A DNA stretch of 50,709 nt from Burkholderia sp. Ac-20379. Lineage in GTDB: Bacteria > Pseudomonadota > Gammaproteobacteria > Burkholderiales > Burkholderiaceae. This document shows positions 35,428 through 46,328 of this stretch, in pieces. Numbering within the stretch: the first letter of the stretch is position 1; each line of letters begins with the position of its first letter. The notes below the pieces were generated by a model. The model was not told where the DNA came from and did not search any database. It saw nothing but the letters and a program-made list of their open reading frames with translations. The position numbers and the translations under genes were made by a program. The stretch lies in assembly GCF_017104645.1 (NCBI RefSeq), contig NZ_JAAGPF010000013.1, forward strand, positions 1 to 50,709, written 5' to 3'.

Positions 35428-36374
35428 GCCGTCCCTTCGCGTCGGTTGGTGGAATACGGATGGTGTTCGCGCCAGTGGCGCGCGATGTCGACGCGGCGCG
35501 TCACCCATACGCGATCGTGCTGCTCGATGTGATCGAGGAAGCGTTGCAGCGCGCGGAAACGCCCGGGCCGGCCGAGCAGCCGGCAGTGCATGCCGATCGA
35601 CAGCATCTTCGGCGCTTCGTCGCCCTCTTCGTACAGCACGTCGAACGCATCGCGCAGGTACTGGAAGAAATGGTCCGCCGTGTTGAAACCCTGCGGCGTC
35701 GCGAAGCGCATGTCGTTGGTGTCGAGCGTGTACGGCACGATCAGCTGCGGCACGCTCGCGCCGCCCGCGACCGTCACGTCGGTCCAGAACGGCAGGTCGT
35801 CGCCGTAGTAATCGGAGTCGTACAGGAAGCCGCCGTGCTCGGCCACCAGCCGGCGCGTGTTGGGGCTGTCGCGGCCGGTGTACCAGCCGAGCGGCCGCAC
35901 GCCGGTCACGCGTTCGATCGCTGCCATGCCGAGCCGCATGTGCTCGGCTTCGCGCTCGGGCGTCATGTCCTGGTAATGAATCCAGCGCCAACCGTGGCAC
36001 GCGATTTCATGGCCCAGCTCGACGAACGCGCGCGACAGCTCGGGATGCCGCTCCATCGCCATGCCCACGCCGAACACCGTCAGCGGCAGGCCGCGCTTCT
36101 CGAACTCGCGCAGAATGCGCCACACGCCCGCGCGCGAACCGTATTCGTAGATCGATTCCATGCTCATGTGACGCGACGGATAGGCCGCCGCGCCGACGAT
36201 CTCGGACAGGAATTGTTCGGAGCCCGGATCGCCGTGCAGCACGCAGTTCTCGCCGCCTTCCTCGTAATTGAGCACGAACTGCACGGCGACGCGCGCGCGC
36301 CCCGGCCAGTTCGCCTGCACCGGATGCCGGCCGTAGCCGATCAGATCGCGCGGATAGTGAGAATCGAGTGACAT
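35424..36374 (-). CDS. puuE: Allantoinase, PuuE type
   Basis: A 316-residue polysaccharide-deacetylase-fold allantoinase, which opens allantoin to allantoate without the cyclic-amidohydrolase fold of AllB. It begins MSLDSHYPRDLIGYGRHP and shows VLNYEEGGE, GHEIACHGWRWI and GWYTGRDSPNTRRL. The ATG at 36374 is clear from family N-termini; upstream sequence is not conserved in character. It is translationally coupled to uraD. Confidence 0.95.
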   Translation of the reverse strand: MSLDSHYPRDLIGYGRHPVQANWPGRARVAVQFVLNYEEGGENCVLHGDPGSEQFLSEIVGAAAYPSRHMSMESIYEYGSRAGVWRILREFEKRGLPLTVFGVGMAMERHPELSRAFVELGHEIACHGWRWIHYQDMTPEREAEHMRLGMAAIERVTGVRPLGWYTGRDSPNTRRLVAEHGGFLYDSDYYGDDLPFWTDVTVAGGASVPQLIVPYTLDTNDMRFATPQGFNTADHFFQYLRDAFDVLYEEGDEAPKMLSIGMHCRLLGRPGRFRALQRFLDHIEQHDRVWVTRRVDIARHWREHHPYSTNRREGTA

Positions 36375-36543
36375 GGTGGAGTACGAAATAAATCCCGTGG
36401 AGAGGGGTTCGCAACGGCGCGCGGAGGCGGGATCCGGCAGGCCGTGCGCGGCGGATCGGGCCAGTTCGCGCGCCGTTGCGAGGGTTGGGCCAGTGTAGCG
36501 AAAAGGCCTCGCCCGGCCCATACAGCCAAACCGATAGTGCGTG

Positions 36544-37383
36544 TCACACCGGGGTTATGTGCGCTTGCGGCATGAGCGCCGCGGCGGCCTCGGCAGCGCC
36601 GCCCGAAGCCGCCCTGCCGCTGCCGGCGATCCCGGCCGGCAGGCCGTCTGCATCGGGGCCGAATCGCGCGAACTCGCCGTCGTAGCGCTTCGCGAGCGGG
36701 CGGGCGTAGTCGCCACGCTTGGCCGTCGACAAGCGCAGCGCGACCAGCATCTCGACCCATTTCACGGCCGCCGTCACGCCCTCCACCACCGGCGCGCCGA
36801 TCGCCTGCTCGACCTCGCGCGCGAATTCGGCCATGCCCGCGCAGCCCAGCACGATCGCACCGGCGCCGTCCTCGTCGAGCGCGCGGCGGCATTCGTCGAC
36901 GATCAAGCGGCGCGCCGCCGAGCCGGGCCGGTCGAGTTCGAGCACGGCCACGTCGGTGGCGCGCACGTTGCGGCAGAAGCGCTGCATGCCGTAGCGCTCG
37001 GCGAGATGCCAGGCCATCCCGCAGGTGCGCGACAGCGTGGTCACCACCGAGAAGCCCGGCGCGAGCACGCTGGCCGCATGCATCGCGGCCTCGGCAATGC
37101 CCACCACCGGGCCGCGCGCGATCTCGCGGGCCGCGTACAGGCCCGGATCGCCGAAACAGGCGATCACATAGCCGTCGAAGCCGTCGCGCTCGCCGGCTGC
37201 GATTTCGGCCAGCAGGCCCGGCATCGCGAGCGCGTCGTCGTAGTGGCTCTCGATCGAGGGCGGCCCGGAGGCCGGGCTGACCGCCACCACGGCGGTGCCG
37301 GCATTGACGACCTCGCGCGCGCAGCGCCCCATCGCGTCGGTCATGCGCTGCGTGGTGTTCGGGTTGATCAGCTTGATTTTCAT
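36544..37383 (-). CDS. Asp/Glu racemase-family protein, probable allantoin/hydantoin racemase
   Basis: A 279-residue protein of the HyuA/HpxA group. It starts MKIKLINPNTTQRMT, has the first catalytic Cys in VIACFGDPGL and the second in IVLGCAGM, with EGVTAAVKWVEMLV near the end of the core. In this setting it most likely interconverts R- and S-allantoin so that the stereospecific allantoinase can use both. A 35-residue Ala/Gly-rich tail follows the core (after residue about 240) and is not typical. It sits between the permease and puuE. Confidence 0.87.
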   Translation of the reverse strand: MKIKLINPNTTQRMTDAMGRCAREVVNAGTAVVAVSPASGPPSIESHYDDALAMPGLLAEIAAGERDGFDGYVIACFGDPGLYAAREIARGPVVGIAEAAMHAASVLAPGFSVVTTLSRTCGMAWHLAERYGMQRFCRNVRATDVAVLELDRPGSAARRLIVDECRRALDEDGAGAIVLGCAGMAEFAREVEQAIGAPVVEGVTAAVKWVEMLVALRLSTAKRGDYARPLAKRYDGEFARFGPDADGLPAGIAGSGRAASGGAAEAAAALMPQAHITPV

Positions 37384-37460
37384 GCGTGTCTCCTGACTAT
37401 GCGTTGCGGCCACGCCCGGGCCGGTGCGTCGCCTGCTTCATGTCGATGCGCGGCCAGCGC

Positions 37461-38936
37461 TCATTTCGCGATGGCCCGATACACGAGCCCGGCCAGGATC
37501 GCGCCGACGAACCACGAGAAGTTGGCGGCCGCGCCCAGCGACGGCACCATCACGCAGGCGATCGCCGCCACCGCCGCCGGCAGCAGCGCGAACACCGCGC
37601 GCCGGTTCACGCCGCCGCGATACCAGTACGCGCCCGTCTCCGACAGCGTGTACAGATCGTCGCGTTCGAGCTTGCCGCGTTTGATCAGATAGAAGTCGAC
37701 GATCAGGACACCGTACAACGGCCCGATGAAGCTGCCGAGCACGTCGAGCGTGTAATGGATCACGGCCGGGTTGTTGAACAGGTTCCACGGCGTGATGAAG
37801 ATCGACGCCACGGCGGCCAGCATGCCGCCCGCGCGCCAGCTGATCAGGCGCGGCGCGACGTTCGAGAAGTCGAACGCCGGCGACACGAAATTCGCGACGA
37901 TGTTGATGCCGATGGTGGCGATCGTGAAGGTCAGCGCGCCGAGGATCACCGCGGTCGGATGATCGATGCGGCCGACGGTGGACACCGGGTCGGTAATCAG
38001 TTCTCCGAACACCGGCAGCGTGGCGGCGGTGGTGATCACGGTGACCAGCGAGAACGCCAGGAAGTTGACCGGCAGGCCCCAGAAATTGCCGCGCTTCACG
38101 GCGCGATAGCTGCCGCAGTAGCGCGAGAAATCGCCGAAGTTCAGCATCGGCCCCGAGAAATACGACACCACCAGCGCGATCGCCGTGATCATCACCGGAA
38201 TCGCGTCGGCGCCGTGATAGCGCACGCCGCCCAGGTTGATGCCGATATTGCGCCAGCCCGCGCGCCACACCATGTAGCCGGCCAGCGCGAACATCACCAC
38301 GTACACGGCCGGCCCGGCGAAATCGATGAACTTCTTGATGGTGTCCATGCCGTTCCAGAACACCAGCGCCTGCAGCACCCAGAGCAGCATGAAGCCGGCC
38401 CAGCCGAGCGCCGACAGGCCGAGAAAGCCGTAGCGGTGCACGTCCGCATAGGGCATCCACTGCGGCACGAACTTGAGCACCACGATCACCAGCGCGCTGG
38501 AGGCGAGAAACGTCTGGATGCCGTACCAGGCCACCGCGATCAGGCCGCGGATCACGGCGGGCACGTTCGCGCCGAGCACGCCGAAGGTGGCGCGGCAGGC
38601 GACCGGATACGGCACGCCGAGCTGCTGGCTCGGCCGCGCGATCAGGTTGCAGAGCGCGTTGACGATCGCGATGCCGACGATCAGCGACACCAGCACCTGC
38701 CAGCTCGTCAAACCCAGCGCGAACAGGCTGCCGGCGAACACGTAGCCGCCCACCGAATGCACGTCCGACATCCAGAACGCGAAGATGTTGTAGGCGCCCC
38801 AGCCCTGTTGTTCGAGCGGCGCGAGATCCGCGTTGTAGAGCCGCTCGCTGTAGGCAGCGGGCAGCCTCGCCTCGCCGTCCGAAGGGGTGCCCGCGTGATA
38901 CGGGGGATTGGCCTGCGCGATACCGAACTGAGCCAT
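37461..38936 (-). CDS. NCS1-family nucleobase/allantoin permease
   Basis: A 491-residue, 12-TM symporter of the NCS1 family. The N-terminal block LGWGAYNIFAFWMSDVHS-like segment (GWGAYNIFAFWMSDVHSVGG) and the central NFGDFSRYCGSYRAVKRGNFWG are typical of allantoin/uracil/uridine members. AAGGAGA lies 4 nt before the ATG at 38936. Placed upstream of the racemase and allantoin genes, it most likely imports allantoin or a purine-derived hydantoin. Confidence 0.9.
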   Translation of the reverse strand: MAQFGIAQANPPYHAGTPSDGEARLPAAYSERLYNADLAPLEQQGWGAYNIFAFWMSDVHSVGGYVFAGSLFALGLTSWQVLVSLIVGIAIVNALCNLIARPSQQLGVPYPVACRATFGVLGANVPAVIRGLIAVAWYGIQTFLASSALVIVVLKFVPQWMPYADVHRYGFLGLSALGWAGFMLLWVLQALVFWNGMDTIKKFIDFAGPAVYVVMFALAGYMVWRAGWRNIGINLGGVRYHGADAIPVMITAIALVVSYFSGPMLNFGDFSRYCGSYRAVKRGNFWGLPVNFLAFSLVTVITTAATLPVFGELITDPVSTVGRIDHPTAVILGALTFTIATIGINIVANFVSPAFDFSNVAPRLISWRAGGMLAAVASIFITPWNLFNNPAVIHYTLDVLGSFIGPLYGVLIVDFYLIKRGKLERDDLYTLSETGAYWYRGGVNRRAVFALLPAAVAAIACVMVPSLGAAANFSWFVGAILAGLVYRAIAK

Positions 38937-39082
38937 GACATCTCCTTGCCTGCCGCGGTCGAGCCGCGCGATCGTCATTGAAATCGCGGCCCGGCATCGA
39001 GGTCAGGCCACGCCCGCGTGCGGCAGCGAGGCTGCCGCCAGCATTCCGTCAGTTCGTCGGCGCGGGCGTGGCGCGCGGGCCG

Positions 39083-39778
39083 TCAGCCCGCGCCGCCGAA
39101 CACGTCGCGCAAATCGACCGCGCCCTGTGCGGGGCGGTCGAGCATCCTCAGTTCCACGTGCTGCAGGTGATGCGCCATCAGCGTCGCCGCACGCGCGGCA
39201 TCGCCCGCCTCGAGCGCCGCGACGATCTCGGTGTGATCGTCGAACGAGCACGCGTTGCGGCCGTGCGCCTCGTAGAGCGCCGACATCAGCGTCGAGCGCG
39301 CCACCAGCCCGTTCAGACAGTCGCACAGCGTGGTGTTGCCGGTCAGCGCGGCGAGCGCCGTATGGAACTCGCCCGACAGCCGGATCCACGCGGCGAAATC
39401 GCGCCGCTCGAACGCATCGCGCTCGCGCTCGATACCGCTCGCGACGCCCTTCAGGCGCTTCGCGCCCGGTCCCGTCGCCAGCCGTTCGACCACCGCCAGC
39501 TCGATGATCCGCCGCAGCTCGAACACCTCGTGCACCTCCTGCAGCGACGGGCTCGCGACGAATGCGCCGCGGTTCGGCTCCAGATCGACGAGCCGGTCCG
39601 TCGCCAGCAGCGCGAGCGCCTGCCGGATCGGGCCGCGCTTCACGCCGAACACGTCGCACAACTGCGCCTCGGTCAGCTTCGCGCCCGGCGCGAGCCGATG
39701 CTCGAGGATCGCGGTGCGGATCCGTTCGGCGATCGCTTCCGGCGTCAACGCCGGCGCTGCGGTTTCCTGCTTGGTCAT
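39083..39778 (-). CDS. GntR-family regulator with FCD domain
   Basis: A 231-residue repressor-type protein: winged helix at about 12-75 (LTEAQLCDVFGVKRGPIRQALALL) and an all-helical FCD ligand domain with metal/ligand residues in EFHTALAALTGN and HHLQHVELRM. It heads the minus-strand urate/allantoin block, 146 nt before the NCS1 gene. Its promoter carries a likely autoregulatory operator. The effector could be allantoin, allantoate or a related carboxylate (inference). Confidence 0.92.
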   Translation of the reverse strand: MTKQETAAPALTPEAIAERIRTAILEHRLAPGAKLTEAQLCDVFGVKRGPIRQALALLATDRLVDLEPNRGAFVASPSLQEVHEVFELRRIIELAVVERLATGPGAKRLKGVASGIERERDAFERRDFAAWIRLSGEFHTALAALTGNTTLCDCLNGLVARSTLMSALYEAHGRNACSFDDHTEIVAALEAGDAARAATLMAHHLQHVELRMLDRPAQGAVDLRDVFGGAG

Positions 39779-39802
39779 GTTCGCTATCTCGTTATGTTCG
39801 TC

Positions 39803-39833
39803 ATGCTAGGGCGGACATAAATATTGTCAACAA
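39803..39833 (-). promoter_or_regulatory. gntR promoter with operator over the -35
   Basis: On the minus strand TTGACA (39831-39826) is followed after exactly 17 nt by TAGCAT (39808-39803), giving a start about 18 nt before the gntR ATG. The -35 lies inside TTGTTGACAA (39833-39824), a TTGT/ACAA dyad like FadR-family operators. Binding there would block transcription. Confidence 0.65.
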
Positions 39834-39965
39834 TTTATCTCGCCGATTTTGCACAATCCTCGATCATCGCGCTGCTCGAAAACGGTGCGAAGGCGTATAA
39901 ATCGTGCATGCACAAGGCTTTCATGCAGACCCGCCAAGACTTTTGGTCTCGACTGACCGAAAATT

Positions 39966-39975
39966 TTGTCAACAA
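39966..39975. promoter_or_regulatory. Second copy of the TTGTCAACAA word
   Basis: TTGTCAACAA, identical to the word at 39824-39833 and sharing a further T (TTGTCAACAAT), 142 bp away. No -10 fits beside it, so it is an operator-only candidate, perhaps for looping. The rest of the 320-bp gap 39779-40098 holds a palindrome GTGCATGCAC (39904-39913), TATAAA (39896-39901) and the ldcA terminator; no gene is supported. Confidence 0.5.
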
Positions 39976-40053
39976 TCCATGCGCCGCGTTGGGGCAAACT
40001 TCATTCGATGTCGCCTGCAATGCGAGACTGTTAGTTGCAATTCGCGACGCAAA

Positions 40054-40075
40054 AAAAGGCGGTTGCCCGCCTTTT
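40054..40075 (-). terminator. Rho-independent terminator of ldcA
   Basis: AAAAGGCGG (40054-40062) pairs perfectly with CCGCCTTTT (40067-40075) around TTGC; on the minus strand the stem runs into seven Ts (complement of 40051-40057). It lies 24 nt beyond the ldcA stop. Confidence 0.9.
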
Positions 40076-40098
40076 CACGCCGCCGACACCGCCGATTG

Positions 40099-41037
40099 TC
40101 ACCCGGCCAATACCGGATAGTCGGATACCGACAGCCGGAAGCCGTGGTCATTGGCCACGAGCTGCGCCTGCCCGCCCACCGGCAGCGTGACCATGTCCGG
40201 CACGTGGCCGAACTGCAGCCCCGTCACCACCGGAATGCCGATCGTCTCGCGCACCTGATCGATCATCGCCTGCATGTCGTAGCCGTTGTCGTAATCGGAC
40301 GCGCGCGCACCGGTGAACTGCCCGAGCACGAGCGCCTGCTGGCGCGCCAGGATGCCGGCGTGATGGAGCGTGTAGATCATCCGCTCGATGCGGAACGGCT
40401 GCTCGTTCACGTCCTCGATGAACAGGATGCCGCCCTCGATCCGCGGCAGATACGGCGTGCCGACCAGCGACGCCAGGATCGCGAGGTTGCCGCCCCACAG
40501 CGTGCCCGCCGCGTTGACCGCCTGCTGTTGCGGCGCGTCGCCGAGGATCGTGGTGGATGGCTGCGAAAGCGTCGACCAGAACTGCGTCATCGTGAATTCG
40601 CTCGGCGTAACCGCGCCGAAATCGGCCGACAGCATCGGGCCGCCGAAGCTCTTGACGCCCGATTTCGCGAGCAGCGCGAGCTGGATCGCCGTGAAATCGC
40701 TGTGGCCGCACAGTGCGATGGGCTGGTCGCGCAGGCGTTCGAGCGCGCGGTAATCGAGCCGGTCGAGAATGCGCGCGGCGCCGGAGCCGCCGCGGATCGC
40801 CAGGCCGATCTCGGGCAGCGGCTGCGAGCGGTCGCCGAGGCGGTTCAGGTCGTCGGCCCGTTCGGCGTCGGTGCCCGCGAAACGCAGGTGGCGCCGTTGC
40901 GTGGCGGCGACGTTCTGCACCACATGATGCTGATCGCCGAAGCGTTCGATCGCGCGCTGGATCGCGGCCGGATCGTGCGGATAGCCGGACGGCCCGAGCA
41001 GGCGGATGGTGCGCGGCGAGAGAGAGGTGGAAGCCAT
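40099..41037 (-). CDS. ldcA: LD-carboxypeptidase (muramoyltetrapeptide carboxypeptidase)
   Basis: A 312-residue S66 serine peptidase acting in peptidoglycan recycling: it removes the terminal D-Ala from murein tetrapeptides in the cytoplasm. The nucleophile Ser is in LCGHSDFTAIQ, the Glu in LFIEDVNEQPFRIERM and the His in GLQFGHVPDMVTLPVG. The IRGGSGAARIL motif is where the family often has GGYG. It starts 56 nt after tadA on the same strand and is the last gene of that operon. Confidence 0.93.
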   Translation of the reverse strand: MASTSLSPRTIRLLGPSGYPHDPAAIQRAIERFGDQHHVVQNVAATQRRHLRFAGTDAERADDLNRLGDRSQPLPEIGLAIRGGSGAARILDRLDYRALERLRDQPIALCGHSDFTAIQLALLAKSGVKSFGGPMLSADFGAVTPSEFTMTQFWSTLSQPSTTILGDAPQQQAVNAAGTLWGGNLAILASLVGTPYLPRIEGGILFIEDVNEQPFRIERMIYTLHHAGILARQQALVLGQFTGARASDYDNGYDMQAMIDQVRETIGIPVVTGLQFGHVPDMVTLPVGGQAQLVANDHGFRLSVSDYPVLAG

Positions 41038-41093
41038 CGGTCGCGTATCGAAAAAGGGGACAGCCCGGTTAGAGCCGGGCGGCGGCGACTGGT

Positions 41094-42196
<1,103 letters not shown>

Positions 42197-42387
42197 TCGA
42201 GCAATTCAAGGCAATGCGGCCTGGCGATTCTAACAGGGGATCGGGCAAGTGCCAGCCCTCTGGAGCAAATGCTCGATTGCCGCACTCGCCCATTGACGAA
42301 AGCCGTTATGCTGGCTCGGAATGTCGCGGCGCGGCCGATGGATCGGGCCAGCGCTGCCGTCAGACCGGATTGAGGGAGGAGATTGCC

Positions 42388-42528
42388 GTGCGCAGTTCGA
42401 TTCGAACCGGAATGCTATTGGCCGCCGCCGCGCTTCTGCTGGGCTTGAGCGGCTGCGGCGTGTTTTGCAGCGGGGCCGGCACCAATGGCTGGGCCGGCGG
42501 GGCCTGCGGGACGACGATGCATTTCTGA
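42388..42528 (+). CDS. 46-residue predicted lipoprotein
   Basis: A GTG start with GGGAGGAG placed 6-8 nt upstream; the sequence opens VRSSIRTGMLLAAAALLLGL and the lipobox LSGC puts the lipidated Cys at residue 23. The mature part is only 24 residues, Gly-rich with three more Cys (CGVFCSGAGTNGWAGGAC...). The longer open frame from 42214 is not preferred because it lacks a ribosome site and hides the signal. The role is unknown; size recalls entericidin-like mini-lipoproteins but no homology is claimed. Confidence 0.7.
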   Translation: MRSSIRTGMLLAAAALLLGLSGCGVFCSGAGTNGWAGGACGTTMHF

Positions 42529-42553
42529 CCCCATGACCGAAGCTGGGGCGGCG

Positions 42554-42589
42554 GCCCACGCCAGGTGGGCATCGCGATCAAAATCGCGA
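42554..42589. terminator. Tandem hairpins between lipoprotein and aldo/keto reductase genes
   Basis: GCCCAC-GCCAG-GTGGGC (42554-42570) is followed at once by TCGCGAT-CAAA-ATCGCGA (42572-42589). They sit between convergent genes and probably act as a weak bidirectional terminator. No U-tract. Confidence 0.45.
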
Positions 42590-42683
42590 CAATGCGCCGC
42601 ACTTAAATCCACCATTTTCCTTGCCGTCGAGCAAGGCGCGTCGCCACATAACGTGGCATGCGCCCTGCTCCCGCCGCCCGGCT

Positions 42684-44229
<1,546 letters not shown>

Positions 44230-44418
44230 GGGAGCTCCTGACTGGTGGGATACATCGAGGCGCCGGCTTCGCGGCGTTCGGGCGCAAGCTTAAAGCGATT
44301 CGCCGATCGCCGCAGACAGCGGACGACCGGCGCGGCGGGCAGGTCCGGATTGGCGCGTTTTCCCAAACGACGGCGCACGGCAAGCAACGATTGTTCGCGA
44401 TTCGGGCCGCGCCGGCGC

Positions 44419-45360
44419 TCAGAGCGACGGCCAGTGCACGCCCGTCAACGCTTCCGATTCCGCCCAGAGCCGCACGGCCACGGCCTCGTCGCGCGCTTCG
44501 GCGCCCACTCGCGCCGGGCCCACCGGCCCGAGCAATTCGAAGCGGCGCTGCGGCCCGTAATAGCCGGCGCGCCGCGCGTCGGGAGACGTGGCGGCGAACA
44601 GCGTCGGCAGCGCGCCGGCCGCCGCCGATTGCGAGATCCACGGCTGCGCCTGCGCCATCAGCCCGCGAAACAGCGCGGCACGGCCGGTCGAACCGAGGTT
44701 GGGGCCGGCGCTCTGCAACCCGGTGCGCGCGAAACCCGGGTGCGCGGCCGTCACGTGCAGCCCCCAACCGGCCGCATCGCTGCGCCGCTGCAATTCGAAC
44801 GCGAACATCAGCATCGCGAGCTTCGATTGCGCATAGGCCGGCCACGGCGCATAGCGGCGCACCCATTGCAGATCGTCGAAATGGATCGCGGCGCGCAACC
44901 GGTGCGCGACGCTGCTGACGATCACCACGCGCGGCGCCGGGGCCGCGCGCAGCAACGGCAGCAGCAGGCCGGTCAGCGCGAAATGCGACAGGTAGTTGGT
45001 GCCGAACTGCAGCTCGAAGCCGTCGGCCGTGACGTGGCGCACGGGCGGCGCCATCACGCCGGCGTTGTCGATCAGCAAGTCGAGCGCCCGGTTCCGAGCC
45101 GCCAGTTCGGCCGCGAAGCCGCGCACGGCGCCGAGGCTGGCCAGATCGACGCGCCGGTAGTCGACCTCGGCGCCGGGATGCGCCGCGCGAATCGCCCGCA
45201 GCGCCGCCTCGCCCTTCGCATCGTCGCGGCCGGCCAGCAGCACGCGCGCCCCCGCGCCGGCCAGCGCAAGCGCGGTTTCGTAGCCGATGCCGCCGGTCGC
45301 GCCGGTCACCACCGCGAATGTGCCGCGCTGGCTCGGGATGTCGCGCACGCTCCAGTTCAT
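44419..45360 (-). CDS. Short-chain dehydrogenase (retinol-dehydrogenase-like)
   Basis: A 313-residue SDR: TGATGGIGYETA (cofactor), DNAGVM, SSVAHR (Ser), YAQSKLA (YxxxK), and a longer C-terminal region as in retinol dehydrogenase/WWOX-like SDRs. Its ATG overlaps the stop of the upstream SDR by ATGA (45357-45360), so both are made from one message under TetR control. Confidence 0.92.
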   Translation of the reverse strand: MNWSVRDIPSQRGTFAVVTGATGGIGYETALALAGAGARVLLAGRDDAKGEAALRAIRAAHPGAEVDYRRVDLASLGAVRGFAAELAARNRALDLLIDNAGVMAPPVRHVTADGFELQFGTNYLSHFALTGLLLPLLRAAPAPRVVIVSSVAHRLRAAIHFDDLQWVRRYAPWPAYAQSKLAMLMFAFELQRRSDAAGWGLHVTAAHPGFARTGLQSAGPNLGSTGRAALFRGLMAQAQPWISQSAAAGALPTLFAATSPDARRAGYYGPQRRFELLGPVGPARVGAEARDEAVAVRLWAESEALTGVHWPSL

Positions 45361-46232
45361 GACGAGGCCTTCAGGAAGTCGAGTCCGTCGGGCAGCTTAG
45401 CATCGGCGAAGTGCGTCGAGAGCGTCGTGTCGCGCCAGCGCGCGGCTTGCTCGGCGCGCTGCGCCTCGGCCTGCTCGCTGACGAACAGCGCATCGCCGCC
45501 GAGCAGCAGCCGCATCGGAAGGTCGTCGCGGCGCGACAGTTCGACGATCAGCGCCGCGATCCGCGCCGGATCGCCCACTTCCTTGCCCGCGTAGCCGCCG
45601 AGCAAGGCGAGGATCCGGCCGACCGAGGCGTCGTACTCGGGCAGCATGGCCGGGACCGCCTGCTTCGCCTGCTCGGCCCATTCGGTGCGCATGCCGCCCG
45701 GCTCCAGCGTGCAGACGCGCACGCCGAACGGCGCGGCCTCCTGGCCGACCACGTCGCTGAAGCCGCCCACCGCCCATTTCGCGGCCTGATACGCCGACAG
45801 CCCCGGCGTCGCGCTGCGCCCACCCACCGACGACACCTGGAAGATGTGCCCCGCGCGCTGCGCGCGCATCACCGGCAAGGCCGCGCGCGTCAGGTTGACC
45901 ACGCCGAACAGGTTGGTTTCCACTTGCGCGCGGAAATCGTCCGCGGCCATCTGCTCGAACGGCGCCGTGTGCCCGTAGCCCGCGTTGTTGACGAGCACGT
46001 CGAGCCGGCCGAACGCGTCGCACGCGGCGGCCACGGCGCGCTGCGCGGCCGCTTCGTCCGTCACGTCGAGTTCGACCACGCGCAGGCGCTCGCCGTGGCG
46101 CTGCGCGAGATCCGCGAGGCGCGACGGTTCCCGCACGCCCGCCACGAGCCGGTCCCCCGCCGCCAGCACCGCTTCCGCAATCGCACGGCCCAGGCCGCGT
46201 GCCGCTCCCGTTACCAACCAGACTTTCGACAT
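45357..46232 (-). CDS. Short-chain dehydrogenase, first gene of TetR-controlled unit
   Basis: A 291-residue classical SDR: TGAARGLGRAIAE, NNAGYGHTAPFEQM, SSVGGRSATPGLSAYQAAKW (Ser, YxxxK). The start at 46232 (MSKVWLVTG) matches SDR N-termini; a start 15 nt upstream is possible. An 18-bp dyad identical in design to one before tetR lies 20 nt upstream. Substrate unknown. Confidence 0.92.
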   Translation of the reverse strand: MSKVWLVTGAARGLGRAIAEAVLAAGDRLVAGVREPSRLADLAQRHGERLRVVELDVTDEAAAQRAVAAACDAFGRLDVLVNNAGYGHTAPFEQMAADDFRAQVETNLFGVVNLTRAALPVMRAQRAGHIFQVSSVGGRSATPGLSAYQAAKWAVGGFSDVVGQEAAPFGVRVCTLEPGGMRTEWAEQAKQAVPAMLPEYDASVGRILALLGGYAGKEVGDPARIAALIVELSRRDDLPMRLLLGGDALFVSEQAEAQRAEQAARWRDTTLSTHFADAKLPDGLDFLKASS

Positions 46233-46252
46233 GATTTGCTCCCTCATGAAAA

Positions 46253-46270
46253 TGAATGATTACTCACTCA
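46253..46270. promoter_or_regulatory. TetR operator candidate upstream of the SDR pair
   Basis: TGAATGA-TTAC-TCACTCA, an 18-bp dyad with 7-bp arms and one mismatch, centred about 30 nt before the SDR start. It shares its arms with the site at 46925. Confidence 0.65.
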
Positions 46271-46328
46271 TTAAAAGGCACGACGCAGCGACCGGAATTG
46301 GCCGCGCGGGCGTCGTGCGTGATGCCGA

